From NCBI GenBank assembly GCA_015039365.1, contig WION01000311.1, positions 1-61,139 on the forward strand: DNA of 61,139 bases, read 5' to 3'. The position numbers and the translations under genes are program-made. The notes under the pieces are model-generated. The model was not told the DNA's origin. It made no database searches and was given only the letters and a program-made list of their open reading frames with translations. Origin of the DNA: Amanita rubescens (Eukaryota > Basidiomycota > Agaricomycetes > Agaricales > Amanitaceae). This document shows positions 22,607 to 34,815 of the stretch, one piece after another. The stretch's first letter is position 1, and each line of letters opens with the position of its first letter.

Positions 22607-24669
22607 TCATTGCGCCTGCGCTCCAGCGATGAAAACATTGAAATTATAATGGACAGGGCTCCCATTGAAGGAAAAGTCTTGCGGGTGAAGCTCGAGTATT
22701 TTTTGGTTTCCACGGATGATTGCACCGTACATGCCGCCACCAGGACTTATACTGATCGATAGCTGGCTGACGCCGGCCTGAACATCAAATCTTTGTTGAT
22801 TCTGAGTAAAATCGCGATCTGTAGAAAGCACAACAGTCGAAGGCTGCGTGGCCATTACCATGACCCAGACTACATCTTGGAACTAGGTGTGAAGTAAGCT
22901 TTGGCAGCGACGCAGGCAGAGAACACTGCAACTCACCAGGTTGGCGTTGCTTGGTGGCCCCACCGGGTCATTGGAAGCCCGCGCGTCTGCAGGGTGGGTT
23001 CTTGCCCACATGTATAATTGATCCGTTTTCGATAGGTGGGTACGAGCCGGTCTTAAACGCAGCAGAATAATACTTTGTGATATTAAGCCATGCTGCATAA
23101 TCAATTAGCATGACATTCCTTGCAATCCTTCTGAACTATTCATACCCGTATGGTCAAAACCGGAGGTCCACGCCTGACTATTTGGTTGGGCGCCCTTTAT
23201 AGGACCTACATAGTGCGATTCGCCGAAGTCATTCCAAGATAAAAGCTGCACGATATCGACTTGGTCTCTCGCAGCTATCAGCGATTCCCATCGTTTCAGA
23301 TACAGCCAATGGTCTGAGAGGTAGACGAACTGAGCCAAGTTAGCTGTGGGTCAAACAACTGAGAAACAGACATAAAAAGATCTTACGTTTTTGTTGTAAG
23401 AGTCAGCCCCATAATGTGTGAAGAACCAAGGGGATACGGCTGCCATATATGTAAGACGTTTATTTTCAACTTGGCGCCGCTGCGTGCCCGAAGTGGGCCC
23501 TGAACTGAGCGCGGCGAGCGCATTGAGATGAACATGGTCATCTGTCATCGAACCAATGTATCCGTTTATCGCTGTCTGAACTTGGTCCTGAACTGAATTC
23601 ACTGTGCGGGTGTATAATCTTCGAGCAAGGCCAACGTTAGCCAGAGCAGAGGCGAATGTGCCAGACGCGACGGACGAAGTCAGCGACTGGACAGACGAGG
23701 TAGTCAGCTTCGTCGGCCAACCACCGTTCCACTGTGCATAGACGTCATTAATTGTGTTCAATTGCATGCTTTACACGTACGAAGAAATCGCCGTCCATGA
23801 CTTTACTAAAGTCGGTAAAGCTGTTGGGATCGACGAAGAAAGATGGAATGAAATGAACGCTTCCAAGATTAGGATTAGAAATAAATTCAATTTGCCAACC
23901 CTCCGCCGGAGTTCCTTGACCGAAAGTGCAGGACTGGCCCGAAAATGTCGACACCACAGGCCGAGAATTGTACAGAAGTTGGTTTGGATGCGATAAATAT
24001 GGACGGACAATGTTCCGCAATACCTGAGCGTCCTGAGCAGAACTGCATGGAAGAGAACTGAAATTTGATTAGCATTGATTGATCATGGATTGCGTAACAA
24101 ATACGAACGTCATGTCCAGCGATATAAAAAGCTTAAAGTTCAGCCCCGACTTAGCAGCCGCCGCGTAACTTGGAGTCTCGTGAGCTAATATATGCGCAGC
24201 TAGTAAAAGATGCTCACGCTTCCGCGACTCTGGCTGGCTGCCACTCATCCACGCCCATGTTCAGAGAGAAGCCGTCGATGCCAGCATCATGGGCCTGAAT
24301 AATATCCTCCAACCAGTCATCGAGTGTATATGGATACGTGTTTCCAACCATATGATGCGCAACAACATATTTTGGCGAGCCGGTAGTGTTTATAGGGGTT
24401 GGCACAGTGGTATTTATAGGGGTTACGATAGTAGAGGTTATATTCGATGAGGAGGTTATCTTCGATGATACACCCGAGGAGGTTATATTCGACGATGTAT
24501 TCGAGGTCGATGACGTAGAGTGTTGCACTGGCCTCCTCGTGGGTGAGCATTTCCTGTGTTGTGGTCGAGCATTAATTTTGCGGTGGTGCATGAAGTGCAG
24601 AGGGACGGTGGTTGCATGCACGATTGAGAACAGTACAAATAGAGAAAAGCCAAGCGCAAAAGACACCAT
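22607..24669 (-). CDS. Glucan endo-1,3-alpha-glucosidase (GH71, mutanase)
   Basis: Secreted hydrolase of alpha-1,3-glucan in fungal walls, used in wall remodelling or mycoparasitism. The start (24669) opens with signal peptide MVSFALGFSLFVLFSIVHA, then a basic stretch and a Ser/Thr/Asn-rich linker of about 70 residues. The GH71 domain follows: KYVVAHHMVGNTYPYTLDDW, GIDGFSLNMGVDEWQ, FKLFISLDMTS, PVVSTFSGQSCTFG, WNGGWPTKL, AAVSPWFFTHYG, WESLIAARDQVDIVQLLSW and NDFGESHYVGPI. A C-terminal beta-rich domain ends at stop 22607-22609. Several introns split the domain. The linker sits between signal peptide and catalytic domain; in many relatives such linkers join carbohydrate-binding modules, and none is seen here. 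Confidence 0.9.
24385..24560 (-). repeat. Imperfect short tandem repeats encoding the GH71 Ser/Thr/Asn linker
   Basis: Units such as gaggttatattcgatga and gaggttatcttcgatga recur at 24420-24500, and tttataggggtt occurs twice at 24390-24425. On the minus strand they encode SSNITS and PINTT type units. The repeats lie entirely in the linker and look prone to length change. Confidence 0.6.
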
Positions 24670-24924
24670 TGGTGCGCGGCGACGGGGAACGGAGAAGAAA
24701 AGACCGTGGAGGCTCTACCCTCGAGGAGAGAATAAAGAAGAATGCACAAGAGATGATACCTATATAAGCAACCATTATGATTCTGACTGAACGTGCAGAT
24801 CTCAGACCTGCAGGAACAGGAACAATAACCTTTAGTTGGTCTTCAACGGTTGACATAAAGTGATGGTCGCCATACACTTGTTTGTCACCATCGTCTAGAC
24901 CAAACAGCGAGTTTAATTCAACCA

Positions 24925-26210
24925 CTACGCCACACTACCCACTATGGAATGCCCCTTAATACCATTCTCTTGCGTAGCAACTCCATTATGCTTTGTCCTT
25001 GCACTAGATTTTGGCCCCCATCCATCCCTACCTTCTAACCACGGTCCTGCCCCGCTGAACTGACATCCGCCGGCATGGCTGCAAGTACATTTTCCGCCTA
25101 GTGAGCTTGGCAAATTCTCAGCATCGACGAGTTTAAGCAAGACATCTTGATAGTCGCTACCCAGAATGTCAACCTTCTCGATCGTTTCTTTCGATAGCCA
25201 CGGTTTCATGACATTCCATATCACTGTAAATGAGTGCGGCGCGTTCACGATCGCTAGTTGGCCCATGCTAGCTGAGGTAGTCAGCATCATCGTGCCTGAA
25301 TTTTAATAGATGTCACTAACGTTTCCGGGTAGTAATCCTGAGATATTTGAAAGGATTTGCGAGCTAGTGACTTCATCTGCCAGAATTGCTGAATTCTGGG
25401 ATTCTGTATCAGAACGGCGTCTTTTTTTTGTGTAGTGAAGGCATACCCAAAACCTTGCAAATCGACTATTACGAACACTGTTCCGACGTGCCTACCTGCT
25501 TCACGACTTGCAGCAGGCAGGACCTCTCGTGTTAGCTACGGATCCATGTGTAAGCTGTCGTTCAATATTTATATATCTTACCGATTCACAATTAACTAGC
25601 ACACTTTTCCAATGCCTTTCGGGTGTGCAAACCTCGTACAACTTTGGTAGATCCATATTACCAAAGTAATGTACGTTTAATGGACGTCCTTTCTGTAATT
25701 GATGTACACCACATTGTGAGCGATTCAGCAAATGACACTGACGGCATGCCCCTAACCTTGTCAGTCTGTTAAAGATAAGAGCTTAATATGACAGCGTCTC
25801 CACATAGCACTGGGAAAAATACCTTGTGGAACCACATCGGCCAGCATTCGAAAACGGCTTGTCGTTCGGGGTACTGACAACAAGGTGATTCATAGATCGA
25901 CGAGTGCGTCTGAATGACTCACGTCAAAAGGGTCTATTTCTTGGTAGAGTTCATCTACGCCAACGCCTTCAACGCTCTTTCGCCACTCTTGGCAATCGGA
26001 CAGCATCTTCTTCGCTTGCTTCGCATCGTGTTTACGCGCGCGTAGAAACCGCCTAGCATACCCAGGTTATCAATGTTCTTCTAGACACAGCCATACCACT
26101 CACAGCAACGTCTCGTCATCGGAACCAAGCGTATCTGCCTCATGCAAGATACCTTCTTCATATACCTCTCTTCTAAACTGCTCTAAGATTTCTTGGTGAG
26201 AATTCGACAT
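24925..26210 (-). CDS. SEC14: Phosphatidylinositol/phosphatidylcholine transfer protein Sec14
   Basis: CRAL-TRIO lipid-transfer protein that promotes phosphoinositide synthesis at the Golgi. Start 26210: MSNSHQEILEQFRREVYEEG..LGSDDETLL. The CRAL-TRIO N region follows (RFLRARKHDAKQAKKML, CQEWRKS), then GRPLNVHYFGNMDLPKLYEV. The core is restored by introns: VIVDLQGFG-IQQFWQMKSLA then RKSFQISQDYYPET-MGQLAIVNAPHSF. After KVDILGSDYQDVLLKLVDAE comes LPSSLGGKCTC and a glycine-rich tail. The frame is intact. A Cys-rich segment CTCSHAGGCQ after the lipid-binding core is normal for fungal Sec14. Confidence 0.92.
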
Positions 26211-26419
26211 TCTCCGTGCAAACTGGGTATGTGGATCGGGGTAGCAGCGTAATATAATATAAGGAGAAACCGTTCACCATAACCTCGTAATAGCATCTCC
26301 TATATGATACACTTCCGCTTATCTTACGTCAGTGCGGCATCGATCCATGTCATCTCGGTTTGTCAGTCTCACGCACGTAACAACATACTTCAATCTAACA
26401 AAAAGAACCATAGCTATCG

Positions 26420-27595
26420 CTACATCACAATACATTCTCCCTTGGTATCATTCCCGAGTTCCGCCTCTTCAGCAGCCAAAACCTCCTTCTCTCGTTCGCT
26501 CAATAACTGTGGCGCATTATCAGAGTTGGAGCTTGGAGCTTGGTGGAGGGTAAAGTGAACTCACCCCTTTCTTCGCCCGCTCTTGCATCGCCTTAACTTT
26601 GCTAATCCTCTCTGCTCTCGCTCGTCTGACAATATTGATACATCATGCGGTAGAAAATAATGGTCGTGGAATATATGGGTTCAGATTATTAACAGGGTGT
26701 AGGTTTACATTGATCCGGAGTAGCGACGGGAGTTTCGTTAGAGGCGATTATATTGGCAGTAGTTGAATTGGAGTTGGAAGGACCAGCAGAAAGACTGAGG
26801 TTTCATCAGCGGTACAGGCGAAACAGAATAGGAAAATAACATACCGATCAGTTTTATTAAATGGCGATGGAACGGATAACTGCGAAGGTTGAGCTTGCTT
26901 TCGAGCTTGAAGCAGGAGTTGCTGTCGTGGTTTTATTTGCGGCCGAGGCGGTACGGACAGGTGATGGAACTGAATACTTCAAAACGAGCGGGTGCATTGC
27001 GCCTGGTCGAGCCGGTGTTGAGCTTTTCGCCGTTGACGCCGCTGCGCAGTTATGATCTGCAGGGAACCGATGTGATGCGCAAAAGTCCTTTCTGCATCTC
27101 TGGGTAAAATGTTAGAACGCAGAACAATGGAAAGTTGAATGCACCGACATCACACTTGATTGGAGTGTAAAGTACTTTCCTACAGTTTCCCCTAGCACAT
27201 GTTGGCGTGGATCTTGTCACACTTTTACCGGTCATGACTGTGCAGTCCTTCGAAAAATGCTCCTCCATCCGGTCGTTGGGGTCCTGACCAGGCTTAACTG
27301 CAATCGGTGTATTGCACATAGGACCTATGTTACCCAGCTTGTAAATCCACGTAATAGTCAGCACTGACAATAGCTTACAGTTTGGTGCAACTCGGTTATG
27401 CTTTGTCTCGTCATATTGAGGGCATTGGTGTGCCTCGACTTTGAAGTGATCTTGGCAGAACGATTGCTGACAATGGTGGCATTTGAAAGGTAAAAAGTCG
27501 ACGAGTAGGCATTGAACGTGTGCGCATTGCTTTCCTATGCTGAGAAGTTGAGCATCGCGGTCTGTGGCAGAAGTTGAAGATCGTGAGGGTTCCAT
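26420..27595 (-). CDS. AN1-type zinc finger protein, ZFAND2/AIRAP family, with C-terminal CaaX box
   Basis: Proteasome- and Cdc48/p97-linked stress protein family. Start 27595 (MEPSRSSTSATDRDAQLLSI). The first AN1 finger reads CAHVQCLLVDFLPFKC-HHCQQSFCQDHFKVEAHQCP. After an intron comes the ZFAND2-specific segment CNTPIAVKPGQDPNDRMEEH, then a second AN1 finger CARGNC..VLYTPIKCDKCQKDFC..HRFPADHNC. A Ser/Ala/Thr-rich linker with alternating introns leads to a basic helix (RRARAERISKVKAMQERAKK) and the tail LLSEREKEVLAAEEAELG ending GECIVM with stop 26420-26422. CIVM fits a CaaX prenylation signal, with Met at the last position favouring farnesyl. Mammalian AIRAPL, a membrane-associated member, is also described as prenylated, so the subfamily match is good. 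Confidence 0.85.
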
Positions 27596-28282
27596 AGTGG
27601 TATCAAAAGAAGGATGAGGGTAATATAGGTGAAAGAGGAATTTATACTGGCTCGGGCTGGTTACGCGGCCTGGACACGCGTATCAGCACTGCCAAGGCCC
27701 AACTGTGCAGAGAGATCTAGTAGAGTCTTAGTCACAGGTACGAGTCACATTACAAAATCCAATTCCCATTAGTAATACTACTATTTTGTGTAGACGAGAT
27801 GTATTCGTCATGGTTTAACCAGACCGTCAAAGCCACGTAGTAGCACAACCTACGCAATGTAGGATGGGTACGGCAGGTACAGGAATATGACGACGCTCCG
27901 CATAAGCCTTTCCCACTACAAGCTCCCGAAGGAACGAGCAGGATGAGACCGCAGGCTCGCTCTGGTGAGCAGCTTCCCAGACTTCCTAAAAAGTAGGTCC
28001 ACTGCCTTGCTCCATCAACCACAACGCCATACCATCGAGTTAACGATGGTCAGAACGCTTCAGTTCGTTGAACGGACACCATAAAGGAAGGAAAATCGTC
28101 TCCAAAGTTTATAAATACCAATGGGGTCGGAGATTGAAATCGCGAAAATGCCGGCGCGGCACGGCGTATATTGGCTGCGGCAAATCCCGAATTACCGGCA
28201 GCTGTACGATTAAGGTTCAAGCCACAGCGCGCCGTCATACCGTGAGCTCGCATCCTGCAGAGCACAATATCAAGTCTTGAAA
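27596..28282. promoter_or_regulatory. Divergent intergenic region between ZFAND2-like gene and RPL17
   Basis: About 690 bases between two opposed start codons. Promoters of both genes must lie here. Open frames at 27750-28022 and 28050-28265 (minus) have no family likeness. I looked for a tRNA, 5S or snoRNA signature and found none I can defend. Confidence 0.45.
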
Positions 28283-29100
28283 ATGGGTATGTACCGCTAC
28301 TATCGCGTTATTACAGATATTCACGCATAATACAGTTCGCTACGCCGCTGCCGCTCTCGCTACAAATCCAGAAAAAAGTCGGTACATCATTTCGTTGGAT
28401 GCACTGTCGAGACTTACCCAAATCAGCCTCCCGCGCCCGCGGCGAGTACCTCCGTACGCACTTCAAGAACATGCGTGAAGTAGCGGCTGGCCTAACCGGT
28501 AAATCGGGCGAGAGCATGCCAACCTTGATCGCTAAATAGACCGTAATACAGGCATGAAACTCACAAAAGCATATGCGTACCTCGAAGCCGTGCTGGACCA
28601 CAAGCGTGTTATTCCTTTCCGGCGTTTCTCTGGAGGTGTTGGCAGGGCATCTCAAGCAAAGGAGTTCAAGGCTACTCAGGGTGGGTCTTGCAGTTAGCCT
28701 GTCCTGGGTCATGGTTAACAAGAGTATCCAGGTCGTTGGCCCGAAAAGTCCGTCAAATACATCACTCGCCTTTTGAAGAACGCTGAATCGAATGCCGATG
28801 CGAAAAACATTGACGTCGAAGACCTCGTCATCAAGAACATCGTTGTTCAGCAGGCTCCGGTACGTTGTTAACCCATTATTGTGAAATATCCGGCTCATAT
28901 CAATTTAGAAAACTCGCCGCCGTACATACCGTGCCCATGGTCGTATTAACCCATACCAGGGACACCCGACACATGTCGAAATTATTCTTTCTGCCACCAA
29001 CACGGAGGTCGAGAAAGCGACAGATAAGGTCGTTCCCTCGCTTAGTGGCCTAAACAGGAGACAAGTGGCAAGGAGGCGGATTGAGGCTGCTCGTGCATAG
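28283..29100 (+). CDS. RPL17: 60S ribosomal protein L17 (uL22)
   Basis: Cytosolic large-subunit protein lining the exit tunnel. The first coding exon is only four bases (ATGG, 28283-28286); intron 28287-28335 joins it to [15 protein letters not shown]. Further introns give [98 protein letters not shown] and [20 protein letters not shown], ending RRRIEAARA. All family landmarks are present and the frame is intact. Multiple introns near the 5' end are typical of basidiomycete ribosomal protein genes. Confidence 0.95.
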
Positions 29101-29268
29101 GTTACATTGTTATTTCTTCCCCGCGAACACATGTATCATTTATGTTATGCAACTTGAGAGATACAGCGGTGGCATACATGTCGAACCTGATGTTTGTACG
29201 CAAAACCTCCGCCAAACACGGTGGTAGACCTCAGCCACCCATTCCAATGCTGGGTGTTCTGGCCAGAA

Positions 29269-30140
29269 ATGACGGTTCCTCCCTCAGACAACCCTGCTGA
29301 TGCATCGTATCTGGACACCGTCGATGGAGAAATAGCATTTTTCAAATCTATCACCCGCGCCCGGCCAGTTGGCATCCACCGTTACTTTCATCTCCTCGCT
29401 ATGCAGAGCCTTATAAACAAGGAAACCGGCCGTCTCGTCCGCATAGAAGATATATGGACGAAACTGGAATCATGTTATAACTTGGAGCAGTTAGAAGCTA
29501 TCGTATGTCGCGTGGTTATGCCCGGAACGCGAGGACGAACGTTGACCAAACACCAGGACTTGGACGCAGACAACTACGAATCACCTAATTCAAAACACAG
29601 TCCAATTTCCATTCCGTCCCCTTCGCCCTCTCAGAATCTCTCCGCGCACCCCTTTTTTCGGGAAGAGTTCACGCTGCCGTATGATGAATTCGAGAACATC
29701 ATTTCGGTGCGGCGGCTGCGCGCCACTGCATCCGCACCCTCATCCCCCACGCCCGCTCCTCCTAAAAAGCGTAATACACGGAAAAGGGGAAAGAGCAAGC
29801 TTGACTTGGCCGGCTTGGTGGGCGGAGACAGCGACAGCAGCGCTTTGACTCAGGAAAGCGGAGATGACCATACGGCTGGAACACCGCGCGAAAGCGTGGT
29901 CACGGGCACGGATGCTGGTACGGACTACGCAGATGAAGAAGACGTTGAGATGCGAGAGCCATCACCACCAAGTACGCATATTACATCTCCCCACTATCAT
30001 ATTTCGAATTGCTAACGTATTTGTAATTAGCATCGCCAAAGCCAACAAGAGGACGCGGTAGAGGAACAAGAGGGCGTGGTGCTGGAAGAGGACGTGGTGC
30101 CAGCGCTTCAACGCGCGGACCAAAGAAGAAAAAACGATGA
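29269..30140 (+). CDS. EAF7: Chromatin modification protein EAF7 (MRGBP family), NuA4 subunit
   Basis: Subunit of the NuA4 histone acetyltransferase. The ATG at 29269 precedes SYLDTVDGEIAFFKSITRAR, PVGIHRYFHLLAMQSLI, IEDIWTKLESCYNLEQLEA, which is the Eaf7/MRGBP core. Downstream is a low-complexity region with DLAGLVGGDSDSS and acidic DYADEEDVEMREP. An intron at 29972-30030 leads to a last exon coding an Arg/Gly tail (TRGRGRGTRGRGAGRGRG) and PKKKKR, a basic nuclear signal. The frame is open 75 bases upstream of the ATG without another ATG. Converges on UFD2. Confidence 0.9.
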
Positions 30141-30285
30141 TACAGAAACCCGCATACGTCGGTAATTCTGATCTTTCTCACTTGTGATGTTCTTGCTTTT
30201 ATGTATCACTTTGTATTTTACAATCATTGGTAATGTGCTCATGCAGGAATTCTGGTTATGGTACAGTGATTCTGCGCGACCAGTG

Positions 30286-33200
30286 TCATGATTCATCCAT
30301 CCGGGATTCAGCTTCTTTAATCCTCATCTCGCTCCTTCGATGGATGAACTCGTCAATTCGAGATTTTAGATCTAAACCTGAGATATTTTCAATGTCAGGG
30401 ATGTGTGACTTGAAACACAAGTGAAACGTACAAGGTTGCACATCCTCCAACGTAAGAGGAGCACGATTGAATGGATCCTTGGGGTCTGACAGGAGATGAG
30501 ACTTGATGGTAGCACGATCAACAATGGCCTTGGACGATGGGAGTAAAACAGGGTCTCGCATAATAGTGAACATGAGAGGATCTGCAACGTGAATAAACGA
30601 TCGTGACAGTCGTTGGTGGAAAAATAATATACCCAAAAATTCATCAGGCACTTCGCCCAGATCATCCTCAGCTTCTAGCGTAGCCTTTGCCTCCTCAACT
30701 TTTCCAATAAGTACGCGCAGTTGTTCAAGTTCCTTCTCAGATTTGATGTTGGCCCTAGACGCAATATGGGATGCGCGTTCAAATAAGCCTCTGCTATAAC
30801 TGCGATCATCACGGGCCATCGCCTTAACGAATTCCGGTTGATCGTCTAGGTTCATGAATACTTGGAGGATATCGCTTAGCAAAGCTTTTGGGTCGAATTT
30901 AAGCTTCTCTGGTTCTCGAACTTTCAGTTCCTGGTATTTTGGACCAGCCAGTGCAACCAAATTGTAGTCTAGCATAGCTGCCAATCGGTCCACGATCTCT
31001 GGTACCATAAAAGGCGCTTTTGTCTCGGCAGTGAACATCTTCAACAGTTCCACTGTCGACCGTCCCAAAGTGATGTAACCAGACGCATGCCGTTCCAAGT
31101 TTCGCAATGTGTTCTCGCGTTCCCTCCGATGTTCTTGCGGCTTAGCATTCCAGGCTTCTTTATCGTCCATTTCTACTTGTATGTTATGTATCTGGGTTAA
31201 CTCGCCAAACGATTCGTCCATCAGGTAAGTTACATCGTTGATCATGAGGTTGATAAATCGAACGAATCTGTCAACCTTCCTGCAAAGAATCGTGAGCATT
31301 ATGTCAATTCTTCACCATTCAACTTACTTCGCTTCCAATTCGAGGGCTTCGCGGTGTGTGGGGTTATTCCAGACGGACCGAAGTATGTAGAAAATACTTC
31401 GTCTGAGCAATAGTCAGCACTTTCCTCAGTATGGCAGACATATGTCCAACCTTGCATCTATATATTGTGATCAGACGAGGGCAACAATAAACTAGTATTC
31501 ATACATACTGAATTTATCGTAAAACTGTGAACTTGCTCCAGTCTGCTCAACTTCTGTAAAACATACATAAGCACTTAAGCATATACCAGGGACGCAACGA
31601 ACCGATATAAAAGTTCATCAAAGCACCCATTAAATGTTTCAGCGCCAGTGGGTGAGTATTAAGCAGGTTTCCGAGAACGCCGTTCCGTTCGCGACCGTAT
31701 CCCAAAATGCTCATGAATAAGATCTACGGACGGCCATCGTAAGTTCTCAACGAATCGAACAACCAACCCAGCGTACTTCATTGATTTTCGCCTTCAGGAA
31801 CGGGTTCTTGATATACCAAGTTGAGGTGAGAAAAGTCAACGCGAAGATCAACATCTCCACCTTCCCTGACAAGTCAAATTTATCAGGAGAGATGCTATGT
31901 AAATCAGTATCCTTCCATCATTTCCCATGCATGCAACTCAACTGGACGAAGAAATGAAGTGAGTCGACGATATCTTCAACGATGTATTCCGGAAGAACTC
32001 TGAACGCCATAGGCACCTCCTTCGGCAACGGTAATCTGTGGATTATGATTCAGACCGGATGATGTTCGGGGCACGCGACTGCTTACACGACAAGGGGATT
32101 TGGGTGCTTTTTGGTTGGATCGACTTGTCGTATTAGCCAGGTGGAGAGGAAGCTTACGAATCCAATGGATCGATAGACAAGTTCAGGCTCTACTATGCCA
32201 GCTTCGAATGTTAGTTGCCGGGACCGGATTTTATCTTGCTCCAGCTGAATCCCTTCATGATCGTCCATTCATGTAGCAAGCAAAGTAAGAACATACCTTG
32301 ACTTGTCTAATAGCTGCTTCTGTTCGTGCTTGCATAGGACCCTGGACGAGAGTTGAATGAGAAGTCCTGAGAAGTGGGCGACCAGACTCACCCCCACCCA
32401 TGATCCGTCCCCTTGCAACCAATCAAGATGTCTTTGGATGTCTTCGAGCACTTTATCGAGATCCTTATATGTTGAAATAGTTTTGATATATCCAAAATGA
32501 CTCATGGCGATAGCAAGGAAAAATATGTTTGAGATAAAATTGGGTGCCGGGGCTAGTCTCCACATAAGCAGGCGTCCACAGCGATATAAAACAAACTGAA
32601 CTCATCGGATCTCGACGCTCATCTTCCCATGTCGTTGCCTCTTCGTTAGTCGCTTTGATGCGCGTTTCGTCCTTGATACTGATGCGAGAACAGTTAACAA
32701 AGTACAGATGATCTATCCGATCCATCTACAGTAATGGATTAAGAGGAGCGATAGCGATGCATAGAGAGTCGCTTACTTTGGTGTAATTGGCATCCATAAA
32801 AGGCTCTGCGAAACGCAGCAGGACGCTCAGGATATTGAGCATGAATCCATCCGAAGATACAGTACTCGGGTCAACCTAATACAGGTTATCGACGTGAGTA
32901 ATGAATTACACATTAACGCACTTGCATTCCGGCCCGTTTAGCGTTCAAAGTTATAATGCGCGCGAAATACTGCAATACTGCATCCCTGGCTTCGGGAGAC
33001 GCTCTGACCAAAGTGTTAAAGATTTGGAAAAGAGAACTCTGTCAAGGTATTTGGTTATTGGTCAACCACCTTTTGCATTAGAGACAACGAACTTGCAAGC
33101 TTTTCAGGGTTCCTCGAAGGCTTGCGAATGACGAATCGATGTCACTCCTCAAGTTCTTTTCAGGATCAGGGAAGTACATTTGTGCAATTCCTGGCTGAAG

Positions 33201-34674
33201 AAGTTTAGGTTTAAACGTGATGGCGACAATGACGCGAAAACTTACCCATTCTTGATAAAAGACACCAAGTCTGCACAATGGGCCAAGCAAGGACGTCCGT
33301 TCAAAGTTAATCGCTGTTGCATTAGGCGGATTCCACTCTTCCATTCTCGTGATCATGGTAGCAATGCTTTTCGTGGATACAAGCACTTCCAGTCCACTGA
33401 TCACACCCCTCCAACCGGCGTCACCTCCTCCCAAACCCTCCGGGCGGAATAAAGATTCATGAAACAGCAAACCTTTGACTACCGAACCAAGGATATTATC
33501 GATTTCGTTATCCGGCTCAAATCTACGAGCGAGGTCTTGTATGAATTGTTCTATGTCAGATGGAGTCAACGTAGTTGGGCTAAAAGATGGCGCTGAGAGG
33601 AGTGGCGCTGATAATGCCGAGAGGGACAAGAGAGGTGCAATAAGCTCTGGTGCGCCAACGGGTCGACTACAACATACTCGGTGTAAGGTTTGTCCACCCG
33701 CAATGCAGCAACGTACCCTTCTGGTTGAGAAAACATCTCGGGATCCTGGAGATTAAGACCAGCATAGCTCACAACCAGATGACGAATCTTTTCAAGCAGC
33801 TCAAGCCCCTTTTGCGTTTCTAGAGGTGGATAACCCTACACAAAATTCAAGAACACCGGACGAGCTGGAAGCTTCGCTACCACGAACCTTCTTTATAAAT
33901 GCTGTTCGAGTAGAATTTAATCGCTTCCATGACCCAACGAGGTATTCAAAGGCTGTTTGCTGTGCTGGGAGTGACGCCAACGTAGACAGGTACTCCAAAT
34001 CATCACTACACAAAGTCTGCCACATTGTGTTTCACAAGAGTGCAGCCAACTCACGTTCTTTGTGGATCAATGGACAAACGGGAGAATACGAGTCTATCAA
34101 TCATATCGGCGTTGAGACGTTCAATCGCTATAATACAGAGCTTTAGAAACAGGACATGCGTCAATATTAGCGGAACGTACAGATTCCCTCTTCTACCATT
34201 TCTTGCGCAACATATTTTAACCAGACAGTATCATAACCAGTCCGTTCGGAGACGGCTTTCTGGGGGTGCGTAAGTCAGGCTCGCCTATAATATGAGCAGA
34301 AGATTGTACATACATCTAATGTCACCTTCAATATCCGCTCGATGGTTTCATGTTCCCAGGTAACAAAGTCAAATCTCGCAGGCGCCTTTGCTTTTGGTAG
34401 TGCAGGTGATGGGACCACAGGTGGTACAGGCTGTTGATTCTGTCGGGTAGGCGGGGGTGACTTGGGCGATGGTGTCACCGGCTTAGGTTTCGGCGGTGGT
34501 GGTGTTGGGCTCTGCGATGGACCGGGAGAAGTAGACATGGCACCTTGCAGTTTCGCAAGCCTCTTCAACCGAATCTACGAGGAAAGGATTGAATCGCGAT
34601 AAGTCATTGTCATACCCAAATGCCCCTAGGAAGCATACGCGCTCAGCATCGTCTTGGGGTGTGTGTTCGCTCAT
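30286..34674 (-). CDS. UFD2: Ubiquitin conjugation factor E4 (UFD2), U-box ligase
   Basis: Elongates ubiquitin chains on Cdc48-bound substrates. Start 34674: MSEHTPQDDAER, then an intron to IRLKRLAKLQG and a Pro/Ser-rich segment (PGPSQSPTPPPPKPKPV). The large Ufd2 core spans many short exons. The last long exons read NIQVEMDDKEAWN, ERHASGYITLGRSTVELLKM, FMVPEIVDRLAAMLDYNLVA, FDPKALLSDILQVFMNLD and the U-box: DPLMFTIMRDPVLLPSSKAI then VDRATIKSHLLSDPKDPFNR and LTLEDV, ending HRRSEMRIKEAESRMDES with stop at 30286. Relative to yeast the extra proline-rich N-terminal segment near 34400-34540 stands out. Frame breaks were not found where I checked. Confidence 0.93.
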
Positions 34675-34815
34675 TGTTATCGGGTTGATTCGGAAGGTGA
34701 CGAGGATAAGTAATGCGGATAAGAATGATTAATGAATGGATGACGGTAAGTGTTGGCCACCAGGCTTAGCGCTTAGTGGTGTCACGGTGTGAACTCTATT
34801 CAGTCCGCTTTCTCC

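Noticed and set aside
24572..24925. Minus-strand open frame upstream of the GH71 gene
   Set aside because: Overlaps the GH71 start in another frame and the 3' UTR of SEC14; no conserved segment seen.
24830..24925. Possible tRNA gene on the minus strand
   Set aside because: Part of an arm-like pattern is present but there is no B-box (GGTTCGA-type) sequence and no acceptor pairing.
27750..28022. Minus-strand open frame of 90 codons in the ZFAND2/RPL17 spacer
   Set aside because: Cys-rich but without family likeness, and it sits in a promoter region.
28137..28265. Sequence resembling a piece of ribosomal RNA (gaattaccggcagctg)
   Set aside because: The likeness covers too few bases and the flanks do not follow rRNA; treated as chance.
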